Source: Lachnospiraceae bacterium
Lineage (GTDB): Bacteria; Bacillota; Clostridia; Lachnospirales; Lachnospiraceae
Assembly: GCA_019423745.1 (NCBI GenBank)
Contig: JAHZAV010000004.1
Span: forward strand, 975-64,974
Direction of reading: 5' to 3'
DNA: 64,000 bases
Part shown: one piece after another, positions 33,521 through 42,446 of the stretch
How positions within the stretch are numbered: position 1 is the stretch's first letter
Layout: each line of letters starts with the position of its first letter
The notes under the pieces: model-generated
What the model saw: only the letters and a program-made list of their open reading frames with translations
What the model was told of the DNA's origin: nothing
Databases searched by the model: none
Translations under genes and position numbers: made by a program

Positions 33521-34147
33521 TTAAGGACGATTTATCAATTCTTGCAATTCATTCACAAAACGACAAACATGATATCCATCACAAACAGCATGATGCACTT
33601 GAATTGCCAGGGGTAATAAGGTTTTTTCGCCCTCTAAATAGTATTTCCCCATTGTAAAGACCGGCAACAGATATTCATATCCTTTCTGTAAGTTTAAATG
33701 AAATCCTTCAAATGTAGTCCATGGTATCATAGAAACATTGAAAACATTTTCAGGCGGATTCGGCTTTCCTATCAATCCCTTTTTATTCCCATATTGTTGT
33801 AAATCACTTTCATATGCCCTACAAAAATTTTCCAACTCAGAATAATACGGAGTCCAAAGATTAGAAAATGTCTCCGTATCTTTATGAAACACAGTATAAC
33901 TGGGTATCATTTTCTCATATATCCCCAACTCACCATCTCCATTAATAGCTGTTCTAAATTCCGGATGGCGATTTACAATAGTCGTAAGATAATACAACAT
34001 AGAAGGATACAACTTTTCTTTCTTTTCTATCATACGAGTAATATCCAATTTAACAGTCATACTGTATGTACACGGTACATTTACAAAATAATGTTGAAAA
34101 TATTCTTTTCTTACCCACTTTTTTCTATCAAGCTTCTCAAATACCAA
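33521..34147 (-). CDS. Type A chloramphenicol acetyltransferase-like protein
   Basis: A 208-aa protein with the CAT active-site motif HHAVCDGYH at 185-193 and the N-terminal WVRKEYFQHYF and MLYYLTTIVNRHPEFR segments of class A CAT. It should transfer acetyl from acetyl-CoA to a hydroxyl of chloramphenicol or a related compound. The start is a TTG with GGAG 8 bases upstream. There is no transposase, plasmid gene or base-composition step beside it, so it may be a chromosomal xenobiotic acetyltransferase rather than an acquired resistance gene. Confidence 0.85.
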   Translation of the reverse strand: MVFEKLDRKKWVRKEYFQHYFVNVPCTYSMTVKLDITRMIEKKEKLYPSMLYYLTTIVNRHPEFRTAINGDGELGIYEKMIPSYTVFHKDTETFSNLWTPYYSELENFCRAYESDLQQYGNKKGLIGKPNPPENVFNVSMIPWTTFEGFHLNLQKGYEYLLPVFTMGKYYLEGEKTLLPLAIQVHHAVCDGYHVCRFVNELQELINRP

Positions 34148-34327
34148 TTCAAACTCTCCTTACTCTTTTACCACCTCTACTGAAACAGTGACAAAATAAT
34201 TATAATATATCTCAAAATAAATCTCATTACATTACAAGTTTTTTTCTTTTCTTGAAAGGATTTTTCTGTTCCAATCGTATTAATTATAAAAGATAAAAAA
34301 CATAAGCATATGAATGGAGGACTTTTT

Positions 34328-34804
34328 ATGAAAAAAACAGTGATTACTTTTCTCGTAGCAGGAGTACTACTATCTGCAGCTACTACCAGTGTATTTGCAG
34401 CCGAAAGTGGTAAACATTATACGGATTCTGACAATAATGGAATCTGTGATTACACCAAACAGCAAGTTGCATCATGTACTGCTCTTTGTAATTCTCTCAG
34501 CAACGCTTCTGCCACAGCAGAATCTGTCGCTTCAAAAATTGTAACAAATGCAAAATATATGGATGCAGATAATGACGGCGTCTGCGACAACTATACTGGT
34601 TCTGGCAACGGCGGTGGCAATGGTAATTCCGGTAACAGTAATTGGGGAAATGGCAGCGGTTATGTAGATTCTGATAACGACGGCGTCTGCGATAACTATA
34701 CTGGTTCTGGCAACGGCGGTGGCTGCGACAACTACGCAGACAGAGTACGTCCTCAGGATGGCACAGGAAATCAGTATGGATGCGGTCATAGAAAAAACAG
34801 ATAA
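34328..34804 (+). CDS. Small secreted acidic-repeat protein
   Basis: A 158-aa protein. ATG 34328 after GGAGG gives a signal peptide cut near AFAAES. The mature part has three copies of a Y-(T/M/V)-D-(S/A)-D-N-(N/D)-G-(I/V)-C-D unit, two of them followed by a Gly/Ser/Asn-rich linker. The D-x-D-N-x-G-x-C-D spacing resembles calcium-binding loops (thrombospondin type 3 or dockerin-like) with an added cysteine. It may be a calcium- or metal-binding surface protein. No known family was recognised. Confidence 0.7.
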   Translation: MKKTVITFLVAGVLLSAATTSVFAAESGKHYTDSDNNGICDYTKQQVASCTALCNSLSNASATAESVASKIVTNAKYMDADNDGVCDNYTGSGNGGGNGNSGNSNWGNGSGYVDSDNDGVCDNYTGSGNGGGCDNYADRVRPQDGTGNQYGCGHRKNR

Positions 34805-34810
34805 TAAAAA

Positions 34811-34845
34811 AGGAGTACTTGCGGGCAAACACCCCAAGTACTCCT
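34811..34845. terminator. Shared terminator of two convergent genes
   Basis: AGGAGTACTTG (34811-34821) and CAAGTACTCCT (34835-34845) pair perfectly, with A- and T-runs outside. It serves the small secreted protein gene on the plus strand and the surface protein gene on the minus strand. Confidence 0.85.
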
Positions 34846-34872
34846 TTTTTATTCACTAAAATCTATTTTAGC

Positions 34873-36777
34873 TTATTTCTGATAGTTGTGTTTTCTTCTG
34901 TAAATAAACAGAGAAATCAATCCTACACCTGATGCGACAAGCAGAATGATCCAGCCTGCCATATTTGTAGTATCTCCTGTTTTTGGAGAATTCGAACTGC
35001 TTGCATCCGACTTTGTCAGTTTGAAATTCGGATCTGCCGCTCCGCATACTGTACATTTTCCGTTCTTAAAGTTATGTCCTAATTTTGAAATGACATGACC
35101 CTTTTCAATCACTGCTTTGCATTCTTTACAGATCTTATCGCCGGTATAGCCGTCTTCCGTACATGTAGGTTGTTTTTCATTGATGATCTCTGTATCACCA
35201 TGGATATGGCCGGATGTCTCATCACTATATGCCAGCACATAAGTGGAGAATTTATCTGTATTAAAGGTCACTCTCTCATTATCTTTATCATATTGACAGT
35301 CAAGAATCTCTGCTTCTCCTTCATGGACTCTGATAATTTGATAGTCTCTGGAAGCATTATTATCACTGTTGATTAAATCTTCCGGAATATCAACGGATAA
35401 ATTAATGGCTGTCTGTGTCTCTGTAATTTGAGTTTTCTCGCCCTCTTTATCCACTTTTTTGTATAAGTTTAAATCCAAATACATACCTACTTCACTGTCA
35501 CCAGGAAGTATCTCATTTACTGCATTTTCTTCTTCTGACTCCAATGCATCTTGTGTCTCTGCAGTTAATGTCACCTGTGCCGTGGTTCCTAAACTTAATG
35601 CATTTAAACTATCTTTCAATAAATCATTGGACAGATCTTCTGGCGTATTGTTAATGGAAATAGATGGCACACTGCTGTCTGATTCCACTTCTGTCTTTAC
35701 CTGATATGGTTCCAGGCTGAATAAAACAAAGCCTACATTCTCTATTTCATTTCCATCCTGAATATAACATTCATATTGTTCAAATCCGCGCAAATCATCG
35801 TTATCTGTCTCACTTTTTGTAACAGTTATCGTATCAGAAGTACCCAAATCTGTCACGATCGGCTGTCCGGTGACAGAATCATATTCTCGCTTTTCCCACC
35901 GATACGTAACGGTTCCTTCTGATGAAACAGCACCTGGTGTCATGGTTACTTCTGTCCCTGGCTTTGCAACAAACATGTATCCTCTTTCAAAACGTTCCGG
36001 ATTAATCCCGTTCATAACCGGTGTAACATTTAAGGTATTCTTGGGACTGATATAAAAATATACGTATTTTGTCACATTTCCATCAGACACTTCACATGTA
36101 TATACTTCCACTCCAGGTTTTTTTGTAAAAGTGCATTTGTTTCCTACGATTCCCACATCTTCCGGCAGATCTTCGGTTGCAAGAACCATATAACTCCACT
36201 TATATGTCATATCTGCACCCGGATTTGTTGAAGAAGCTTCTACTGCTAAATCCACTGTTTGTCCCAAAGATACATCCTTTATTTGATAAATATCATCTTC
36301 ATCTAAAGCTCCTTGTGGATTTGCCGTTGCTGTTACTGTCAACGTATCTTCTTTTAATTCAAAAAAGGAACCCATCGATACATCACCAACTGTAATGACA
36401 CAGTCATATTGCTTTATACCTGAAAACTGGAACGTATAGCTGGATGAAACGGCGCCTTGAATTATATTTTCCTTTCCTTGATCATCATAGAACCGCCATT
36501 GATAAGAAACGTCGGCCGGATCCGGTGCCTGTCCATCTAATGTAACATCTTCAATGCTTAGGACAACTTCTTCCCCTTTCTTAAAAACGCTCTCTTCACC
36601 GCCGCTATAATATATACCGTTAATTTTAGCCGTATGCGTAATGACGGATTCATCTGCAGCGACAACGCCTTTATCATTACCTGACTCTTCGTCCCCTTCC
36701 GCAAAAACATTGACCGGAATCATGGTGAAAATCAATGTAATTGCAATCAGAAGAGAACACCACATTCTTTTTCGCAA
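34873..36777 (-). CDS. Sortase-anchored surface protein
   Basis: A 634-aa protein starting at TTG 36777 behind AAGGGGG. It has a signal peptide (MWCSLLIAITLIFTMIPVNVFA), several Ig-like repeat modules with TYKWSY or VTYRWEKRE strands, then two Cys-rich units (PTCTEDGYTGDKICKECK and LGHNFKNGKCTVCG). The end has a sortase signal SPKTG, a membrane helix (WIILLVASGVGLISLFIY) and a basic tail (RRKHNYQK). It is therefore anchored to the cell wall; the target is unknown. No catalytic domain was seen. Confidence 0.87.
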   Translation of the reverse strand: MRKRMWCSLLIAITLIFTMIPVNVFAEGDEESGNDKGVVAADESVITHTAKINGIYYSGGEESVFKKGEEVVLSIEDVTLDGQAPDPADVSYQWRFYDDQGKENIIQGAVSSSYTFQFSGIKQYDCVITVGDVSMGSFFELKEDTLTVTATANPQGALDEDDIYQIKDVSLGQTVDLAVEASSTNPGADMTYKWSYMVLATEDLPEDVGIVGNKCTFTKKPGVEVYTCEVSDGNVTKYVYFYISPKNTLNVTPVMNGINPERFERGYMFVAKPGTEVTMTPGAVSSEGTVTYRWEKREYDSVTGQPIVTDLGTSDTITVTKSETDNDDLRGFEQYECYIQDGNEIENVGFVLFSLEPYQVKTEVESDSSVPSISINNTPEDLSNDLLKDSLNALSLGTTAQVTLTAETQDALESEEENAVNEILPGDSEVGMYLDLNLYKKVDKEGEKTQITETQTAINLSVDIPEDLINSDNNASRDYQIIRVHEGEAEILDCQYDKDNERVTFNTDKFSTYVLAYSDETSGHIHGDTEIINEKQPTCTEDGYTGDKICKECKAVIEKGHVISKLGHNFKNGKCTVCGAADPNFKLTKSDASSSNSPKTGDTTNMAGWIILLVASGVGLISLFIYRRKHNYQK

Positions 36778-36874
36778 AACAAAACCCCCTTCATTTTTGG
36801 CATGATAGTCTTCTTCATAAGAATACTACTTTCCTCACTAAACCACAAGATTTTCCACCTTTACTGCCACAAAA

Positions 36875-36901
36875 AAACAGATAGAAATTTTCTATCTGTT
36901 T
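36875..36901 (-). terminator. Terminator after yedF
   Basis: Perfect 13-base arms AAACAGATAGAAA / TTTCTATCTGTTT at 36875-36887 and 36889-36901, followed by a T-run on the minus strand. It ends the yedF-dehydratase transcript. Confidence 0.75.
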
Positions 36902-36920
36902 TTCTATGACCATAAATATG

Positions 36921-37529
36921 CTATGGACGAATAATTTTTGCAGCTCCTGCCATTGTTTCAACAATACTGTACATATTTGTCACAGATCCAACAGCAAGTT
37001 TTTCTTTTAATCCATAATAGTCGAGGCATGTACCACATGTCATAATTTCCACACCCTGTGCCTCCAAGCTCTTTAAATCTTCCAAAGAATCGGAACCTTC
37101 ACATGTCAAAGTGGCTCCTCCATTGTAAAACAACATAGTTTTTGGAAGGGTCTCCAGCTGTGTTACTGCAAAAATAAATCCTTTAATCAAAACTTTTCCA
37201 AGTGCATCATTGCCTTCACCCATACGATCAGAAGCTACAACAACTACTGTATTTTCTCTGGCATCTGGAATACAGGAAGTTTCCTCATCTCCGGCAGTCT
37301 GTGCCGGTGCGCCTTCCATTTCGATCACAATCCGGAATTCTTTTTCTCCCTTTTTCTCGGAAGTAACTTTACCCCCACTGGATGCTGCCATTTTTGATAC
37401 GTTCTGTACAGCAATTTCATTATCTACAAGAACTTCTATTGTTTCCGGTCCTGTCAGAGCCTGCATTGCCTTCTTTGTCTTAATTACCGGAATTGGGCAG
37501 TTATCTCCCATTGCATTTACTGTTATCAT
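36921..37529 (-). CDS. yedF: YedF-type sulfurtransferase-like protein
   Basis: A 202-aa protein; ATG 37529 is chosen for its AGGTGG site. Residues 1-75 are a TusA/SirA-like domain with NAMGDNCPIPVIKTKKAM (Cys of the CPxP motif carries persulfide). Residues about 95-202 form a DsrE-like domain with VVASDRMGEG and TCGTCLDYYGL. It is named a selenium-metabolism protein when beside selD; no selD is visible here, so sulfur or selenium transfer to the neighbouring iron-sulfur proteins is the likely job. Confidence 0.9.
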   Translation of the reverse strand: MITVNAMGDNCPIPVIKTKKAMQALTGPETIEVLVDNEIAVQNVSKMAASSGGKVTSEKKGEKEFRIVIEMEGAPAQTAGDEETSCIPDARENTVVVVASDRMGEGNDALGKVLIKGFIFAVTQLETLPKTMLFYNGGATLTCEGSDSLEDLKSLEAQGVEIMTCGTCLDYYGLKEKLAVGSVTNMYSIVETMAGAAKIIRP

Positions 37530-37560
37530 GTTTTTTCCACCTTTCTTTATATCTATGTGA

Positions 37561-38712
37561 TTACAGCATTTCAATAAATGCTGCAATTCGCGTATTCAGC
37601 TGTCCGATATCTGCCTGTGAATAATCTGTCTCCACATTCAGATACGGAATCCCTTTTTCCTGATTTACGAATTTGCGGATACCAAATGCCTCCACATTAT
37701 AAGTATGACATGCCTGAAGTGTCATTTCAACTACTCCGTCAACCTTATATTCATCAATCAGTCTTCCAAGCAATTCCAGTCTGTTTGGATTCGGTGTCAT
37801 AACGGAACATCCGATGTTTAGATATCTTCTTGCCAGGGCATCATAAATATCCGGATTGTCTTCATCTACCAGCTTATCAATGGATTTTGCCCCACTGCAG
37901 TTTTCATATGTAACAACTACAGCACCATTGCTCTCTATTGCCTGGATCACCTTTTCTGTCGCTCCTCCTACCGGACATCCTGTCACAAGAATACGAGGCA
38001 TCTTTTCCAGCATTTTCCCTTCTGCATACTCTTTTTCAATCTTTGCCACAAGAGCATCCACTTCTCCTGGAATTTCTCTTCTGTCAAATTTAAAAGTGCT
38101 TCCATATAATACTTTAAAAAGATCATGTCCGCAAATCGGAACCGGATCGTTTTTCATAACTTCATATAATTTCTTCAGGGAACGTCTTCCCGCATTATTA
38201 ATTTTTACTGCTTCCCGGATGTCATCTTCTGTAATCGTTACATCAAATTTCTTTTCCAAATATTCTTTGAACCGGATAATCTCACTTTTCCACAGTTTCA
38301 AAGCCTCTTCCCCCTGAGTATTGGGAAGTTCCATCAAAAATACATCCTTAAATTGGGACATATATTCATACATCTTTTTCTTTCCGTCACAAGTAGTTTC
38401 TCCTACTACCACATCGGAAAAATAGAAAAACGGACATTTATCTGTCTTTGCAAATCCATAACTGGACTTAATCAGAGGACAGAGATTCTTGGGAAGATCC
38501 CTTTCCGCTTCCGGTATCGTCTCATCGGATGTGGAGCATAGTCCTACTGTAGCAGCTCCCATAGCCATTGCTATTTCCTGTGGAAAATAAGTACAATATG
38601 CTCCTACAATAGGAACACCCTGTTCTTTTAACTTTTTCACCCCAAGAAATGAATTTTTCCGCTGCTCTGCAAATTCTTCAAATACTTCCGGCAATTCTTT
38701 GATTAGTTCCAT
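37561..38712 (-). CDS. 2-hydroxyacyl-CoA dehydratase / double-cubane-type protein A
   Basis: A 383-aa protein of the HgdB/BcrC superfamily; ATG 38712 follows AAGGAG. Cluster ligands appear in NLCPLIKSS, KCPFF and VGETTCDGKKK. The GETTCDGKKK segment is found both in 2-hydroxyacyl-CoA dehydratase subunits and in double-cubane cluster proteins that catalyse ATP-driven reductions. Encoded next to its HgdC-like activator and a paralogous subunit at 39813. No CoA-transferase or acyl-CoA dehydrogenase gene is present, which argues against a plain fermentation pathway. Confidence 0.85.
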   Translation of the reverse strand: MELIKELPEVFEEFAEQRKNSFLGVKKLKEQGVPIVGAYCTYFPQEIAMAMGAATVGLCSTSDETIPEAERDLPKNLCPLIKSSYGFAKTDKCPFFYFSDVVVGETTCDGKKKMYEYMSQFKDVFLMELPNTQGEEALKLWKSEIIRFKEYLEKKFDVTITEDDIREAVKINNAGRRSLKKLYEVMKNDPVPICGHDLFKVLYGSTFKFDRREIPGEVDALVAKIEKEYAEGKMLEKMPRILVTGCPVGGATEKVIQAIESNGAVVVTYENCSGAKSIDKLVDEDNPDIYDALARRYLNIGCSVMTPNPNRLELLGRLIDEYKVDGVVEMTLQACHTYNVEAFGIRKFVNQEKGIPYLNVETDYSQADIGQLNTRIAAFIEML

Positions 38713-38725
38713 TTTGATCTCCTTC

Positions 38726-39502
38726 TTATCTGCTATTATCTTTTTTGGTCTTTTCTTTTGCCAGTAATGCTGCTCCCAAAGCGCCTGCATATCTTCCCTC
38801 TTCAATTGGGCACACTGTCTGACCTATTTTCTGTGACAATATTTTCGTAAAATATTCGCTGTTGCTAAGCCCGCCTGTAATAATAATGTGCTCCGGTAAC
38901 TCTTTTCTCATCGCAAGCTGCGCCACTTTGGCTGCAACGGAATCCACAACCCCAGCTGCAATGTCCTCTCTTTTTCTACCTTCTCCAATGTAATTAATTA
39001 CCTCTGATTCAGCAAAAACTGTACACAGAGAACTTATAGAAAGAGTCTCTCCTTTTGAGGCCATATCAAAAAGTTCCTGCAATGTAACACCCAGACGGTT
39101 TGCCATGATTTCCAGGAATTTCCCGGTTCCTGCAGAGCATTTATCATTCATAAGAAAATCCTGCACCATACCGTGTTCAATCAGAATCACTTTCGTATCC
39201 TGACCGCCCACGTCAATGACTGCACAATGATCACTTCCTAATTCTCTTCCTCCTCTTGCATGGCAGGTAATCTCTGTAATTACATAATCTGCATAGTCCA
39301 CAGCAATCCTTCCATATCCGGTAGCCACAACTTTTGCCTGCCCCTCCCCAATCATTACTCCTTCTTTCTGAAGGTTTTCCCGGATTGCCTGTGCGGTTTC
39401 CTTACTGCTCCAGCCGGTAGGCATGGTAAATGCAATCTCTTTCTCTCCTCTTACCACAACCTTGGCAGCTGTGGAACCAATGTCTATTCCTACGTAATTC
39501 AT
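38726..39502 (-). CDS. Acyl-CoA dehydratase activase (HgdC-type ATPase)
   Basis: A 258-aa ASKHA-fold ATPase. MNYVGIDIGSTAAKVVV is the phosphate-1 motif, AVIDVGGQDTKVI the phosphate-2 motif. Two cysteines (NDKCSAGTGKF and SSLCTVFAESEV) would hold the single [4Fe-4S] cluster at the dimer interface. It pumps one low-potential electron, driven by ATP, onto its partner dehydratase-type proteins encoded on both sides. Confidence 0.92.
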   Translation of the reverse strand: MNYVGIDIGSTAAKVVVRGEKEIAFTMPTGWSSKETAQAIRENLQKEGVMIGEGQAKVVATGYGRIAVDYADYVITEITCHARGGRELGSDHCAVIDVGGQDTKVILIEHGMVQDFLMNDKCSAGTGKFLEIMANRLGVTLQELFDMASKGETLSISSLCTVFAESEVINYIGEGRKREDIAAGVVDSVAAKVAQLAMRKELPEHIIITGGLSNSEYFTKILSQKIGQTVCPIEEGRYAGALGAALLAKEKTKKDNSR

Positions 39503-39547
39503 GTACTATCCCTTCGTCTTATTCCTTATGTCTATTCCGGCTTATTA

Positions 39548-39808
39548 TCAGCAGTACCGGTCTCTGCCTGGGTTGATATCTTTCTCAACCACTACCATAT
39601 CCAGAATTTCAATTCCTTTTTCCTGAATACATTCCTGAATTGCTTCCGTGTCCTCTTCTTGATAGATCAATGAGATCCCACAACATTTACTTACACTTCT
39701 GGGAGTCGGGGCGATAATCGCCCTGATTCCTCGCGCTTTCAGCTCTCTGTGAAGCCTCATTCCATTATCATGATTGGGAAATAAAATGTAATGCTGCTTT
39801 TCTGACAT
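39548..39808 (-). CDS. DUF3343 protein (putative sulfur/selenium carrier)
   Basis: An 86-aa protein. ATG 39808 overlaps the ribosome-binding region at the end of the previous gene. HYILFPNHDNGMRLHREL, then IIAPTPRSVSKCCGISLIY is the DUF3343 pattern; the CC pair is a likely persulfide or selenide carrier. DUF3343 often accompanies YedF and a cysteine desulfurase, as here, but selD is missing. Confidence 0.88.
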   Translation of the reverse strand: MSEKQHYILFPNHDNGMRLHRELKARGIRAIIAPTPRSVSKCCGISLIYQEEDTEAIQECIQEKGIEILDMVVVEKDINPGRDRYC

Positions 39809-39812
39809 GCTG

Positions 39813-41087
39813 TTATGCCCCCAGCATTTCGATAAATGCGCTGATTCTTGTACGAAGCTGCTGTGCATCGCTATCCACATAATCTGTTTCAATTCCAAGC
39901 ACAGGAATTCCCGCTTCTTTCAGTGCTTTTTCAACCGTGTAACCTTCTACGTCATAAAGGCTGCAGAATTTTAAGTTTACATCGATAACACCATCTACTT
40001 TGTATTCTTTTGCCAGACGGATAATGTCGTCTATTCTTGCATGATTTGGTGTAAAGCATGCACAATTGATTCCCATATATCTTTCTGCAATGGCATCGAT
40101 CTGTTCCTCTACTGTTGTCTTTGTCTCATCTACAAGACGTTCAAAATATCTTGTACCCGTACACATTTCTTCACAGACAACAGCTCCTCCGCTTGTCTCT
40201 ACCAGATTGTGGATCTTCCAGTTCGGAATAGCAAGTGGTGTACCTGTCAGCATGATCCTCTTTGTACCTTCTTCAAATACACTTACACCCTCTGCCACTC
40301 TATTTTCCAGTTCATCACAAAGTTTATTTGTCATCTCGGTGAACCTTGTGGGATCATCATAGAAAGCAATCTGTGAAATCAAAAGCACATCTTTTCCACT
40401 GATAGGAAGCTTTTCATTTTTACGGAAACTATAGAGTCTTGCCAATGCTTTTCTCTTCTCATTAATCATGTGAATACTTTCAGCAAGCTTTTCTACTGTC
40501 ACTTTATTTCCGGTAAAGTCTTCCACTACCTTTTTGAATTCCCGGATTTCATCCGCCCAGGAACAGACGTCTTTATCCCGCTTCATCTGAGGCAGATCCA
40601 TTACATGTACCGGAACATCATTTGCCAGAATCTCCCATGCTTTTTTCTTTCCATCACAGGTTGTTTCACCTACATACATATCGGCAATGCGGAAAAATGG
40701 ACAGGTGCGATCCAGTCTTGCTCCTACAGATGCTTTAATTAGAGGGCATGTATTCGTCGGCAGCACTTTCTCACCGCCCGGAACCCAGAACTGTGAACCG
40801 CCGCACAGACCTGTTGCAATCGCATCTGCTGCAAAAACGATTTCATCCGGTACATATACGCAAAATGTTCCGAATACTTTTCCACCTTTTTTCTGGTGCT
40901 CAATTAACTCTGCCGGACGAACTCCATGTATTTCCGCAACAACAAAATTGAAATAATCCATCGCTTCCGGTCTATTATCCTGGGAAAGGTACACATCTCC
41001 AAATGCCTGAGGAAGTACTTCGCAAAGCTGATCGTGTGTATCTACATCCATTCCCAAATCTTCCCACATTTTTCTGTAATCTGCCAT
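39813..41087 (-). CDS. 2-hydroxyacyl-CoA dehydratase / double-cubane-type protein B
   Basis: A 424-aa paralogue of protein A; ATG 41087 follows GAGGAGG. Matching cluster regions are TNTCPLIKAS, RTCPFFRIA and the identical VGETTCDGKKK. It has an extra N-terminal helical part (YRKMWEDLGMDVDTHDQLCE). The two proteins may form a heterodimer or two homodimers served by the same activator. It is the first gene of the operon. Confidence 0.85.
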   Translation of the reverse strand: MADYRKMWEDLGMDVDTHDQLCEVLPQAFGDVYLSQDNRPEAMDYFNFVVAEIHGVRPAELIEHQKKGGKVFGTFCVYVPDEIVFAADAIATGLCGGSQFWVPGGEKVLPTNTCPLIKASVGARLDRTCPFFRIADMYVGETTCDGKKKAWEILANDVPVHVMDLPQMKRDKDVCSWADEIREFKKVVEDFTGNKVTVEKLAESIHMINEKRKALARLYSFRKNEKLPISGKDVLLISQIAFYDDPTRFTEMTNKLCDELENRVAEGVSVFEEGTKRIMLTGTPLAIPNWKIHNLVETSGGAVVCEEMCTGTRYFERLVDETKTTVEEQIDAIAERYMGINCACFTPNHARIDDIIRLAKEYKVDGVIDVNLKFCSLYDVEGYTVEKALKEAGIPVLGIETDYVDSDAQQLRTRISAFIEMLGA

Positions 41088-41135
41088 AATTAAACATCCT
41101 CCTCTTCTTGTACTATACAAAATACTCCTTCTATT

Positions 41136-41172
41136 ACGGTAACACTTTTAGAATTTCCGAACAATTGAAAAG
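41136..41172 (-). promoter_or_regulatory. Motif shared by the dehydratase operon and the desulfurase gene (copy 1)
   Basis: This stretch matches 42447-42482 in two blocks: ACGGTAACACTTTTA (14 of 15 the same) and AACAATTGAAAAG (one base longer), around 9 variable bases. It lies upstream of the operon that starts at 41087 and may be the site of the AraC regulator encoded nearby. Confidence 0.5.
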
Positions 41173-41249
41173 AGGCTGTTTTCTTATTGCTTTTTATAAT
41201 AATTCAATTGTTTTATAGATATTTTCTATAGGCTTTTCTCTTGACTTAT

Positions 41250-42407
41250 TTACAATGCTTTAAATGCCTGTATACACTGGTCGATTTCTTCTGTTGTATT
41301 AAAAGCACTAAATGCAAAGCGTACCGTACCTTGCGGATATGTCCCCAGCGTACGGTGGGCTGCCGGTGCACAGTGAAGGCCAACTCTGGTCATAATTCCA
41401 TATTTTTGCTCTAATACAAAGGCTGCTTCTGCATTATCCATGTTTAAAAAATCCAAAGAGACAACTGCCACTCTGTCTTTACTGCCTTTCTTTCCTACAA
41501 TACGTATATTAGAAAATTCCTTCACCTGCTCCAGGAAATATTCTGTCAGCTCCATTTTTTTCTGATGAATCTTCTCCACTCCCTGCTCTTTGATATAGGC
41601 CAATGAAGCATGAAGTCCGATAATCCCTGGAAGATTAAGCGTTCCGCTTTCATATTTATCGGGCAGGGACTTAGGCATCTCAAACCGGTCTGACTGACTG
41701 CCTGTTCCTCCCATAATCAGAGGTTCCATCTTGGCATCAAGATCCGGGGAAATCAAAAATCCCCCTATCCCCTGTGGTCCCAAAAGGCCTTTATGTCCAG
41801 TAAAAGCAAGAAAATCAATTTCTGCTCCTTTCATATCAACTGGAATGGTTCCTGCACTTTGAGCCGTATCTACCACAAAATAAATCTGGCGCTCTCTGCA
41901 GATTTTTCCTATTTCTTCAATTGGCACAATCGATCCGCACACATTAGAAGCGTGAAGCACAATAACCGCCTTTGTATTAGGACGGATTTTATGTTCCATA
42001 TCTTCCAATGATACATTTCCTTCTTCATCTGTCTGAATCGTTTCATAGCAGATTCCCTGCTTTTCCATAGCATACAAAGGTCTCATAACTGCATTATGTT
42101 CCATTCCTGTGACCAGGACATGATCCCCGGATTTGAGAAATCCCCGGATAAAGTAGTTAAGAGAATGGGTGATCCCCGGTGTAAAAATAACCTGCCGGGA
42201 ACTTTCTGCATGAAAAAGATCCGCCAGCTGCTCTCTTGTCTCCAGCACCTTATCTGCCACTTCATATGCGCCTTCATAATTTCCCCGATTAATATTAAAG
42301 GCACCTTCTTCAAGCAATCTGCCAACTTCCCGGGCCACGTTAGGTGCTTTGGGATAAGAAGTACTCCCATTATCAAAATAAATCGATCCGTTTTTATTCT
42401 CCACCAT
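41250..42407 (-). CDS. Cysteine desulfurase (aminotransferase class V)
   Basis: A 385-aa PLP enzyme. The family start is IYFDNGSTSYPKAP; the PLP lysine lies in FTGHKGLLGP and the active-site Cys in VGLHCAPAAHRTLGT. It removes sulfur (or selenium) from cysteine and gives it to acceptors, here probably the YedF and DUF3343 carriers and the iron-sulfur proteins of the neighbouring operon. AGGGGCG precedes ATG 42407. It has its own upstream region with the shared motif. Confidence 0.9.
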   Translation of the reverse strand: MVENKNGSIYFDNGSTSYPKAPNVAREVGRLLEEGAFNINRGNYEGAYEVADKVLETREQLADLFHAESSRQVIFTPGITHSLNYFIRGFLKSGDHVLVTGMEHNAVMRPLYAMEKQGICYETIQTDEEGNVSLEDMEHKIRPNTKAVIVLHASNVCGSIVPIEEIGKICRERQIYFVVDTAQSAGTIPVDMKGAEIDFLAFTGHKGLLGPQGIGGFLISPDLDAKMEPLIMGGTGSQSDRFEMPKSLPDKYESGTLNLPGIIGLHASLAYIKEQGVEKIHQKKMELTEYFLEQVKEFSNIRIVGKKGSKDRVAVVSLDFLNMDNAEAAFVLEQKYGIMTRVGLHCAPAAHRTLGTYPQGTVRFAFSAFNTTEEIDQCIQAFKAL

Positions 42408-42446
42408 ATCGCCCCTTTTTGTTTTATCTTTTACAACTCTATATAA

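Noticed and set aside
34497..34856. Minus-strand frames opposite the acidic-repeat gene with RRRRRY-rich sequence
   Set aside because: They are antisense shadows of the repeated D-x-D-N-x-G codons and lack a ribosome binding site.
36921..42407. Selenium-dependent molybdenum hydroxylase or selenoprotein locus
   Set aside because: YedF and DUF3343 suggest it, but no selD, no molybdopterin enzyme and no in-frame TGA were seen in the window.
24012..42407. Riboswitch or T-box leaders before the metabolic operons
   Set aside because: The leaders are short or A+T-rich and I saw no conserved T-box bulge (TGGNACCGCG) or known riboswitch core.
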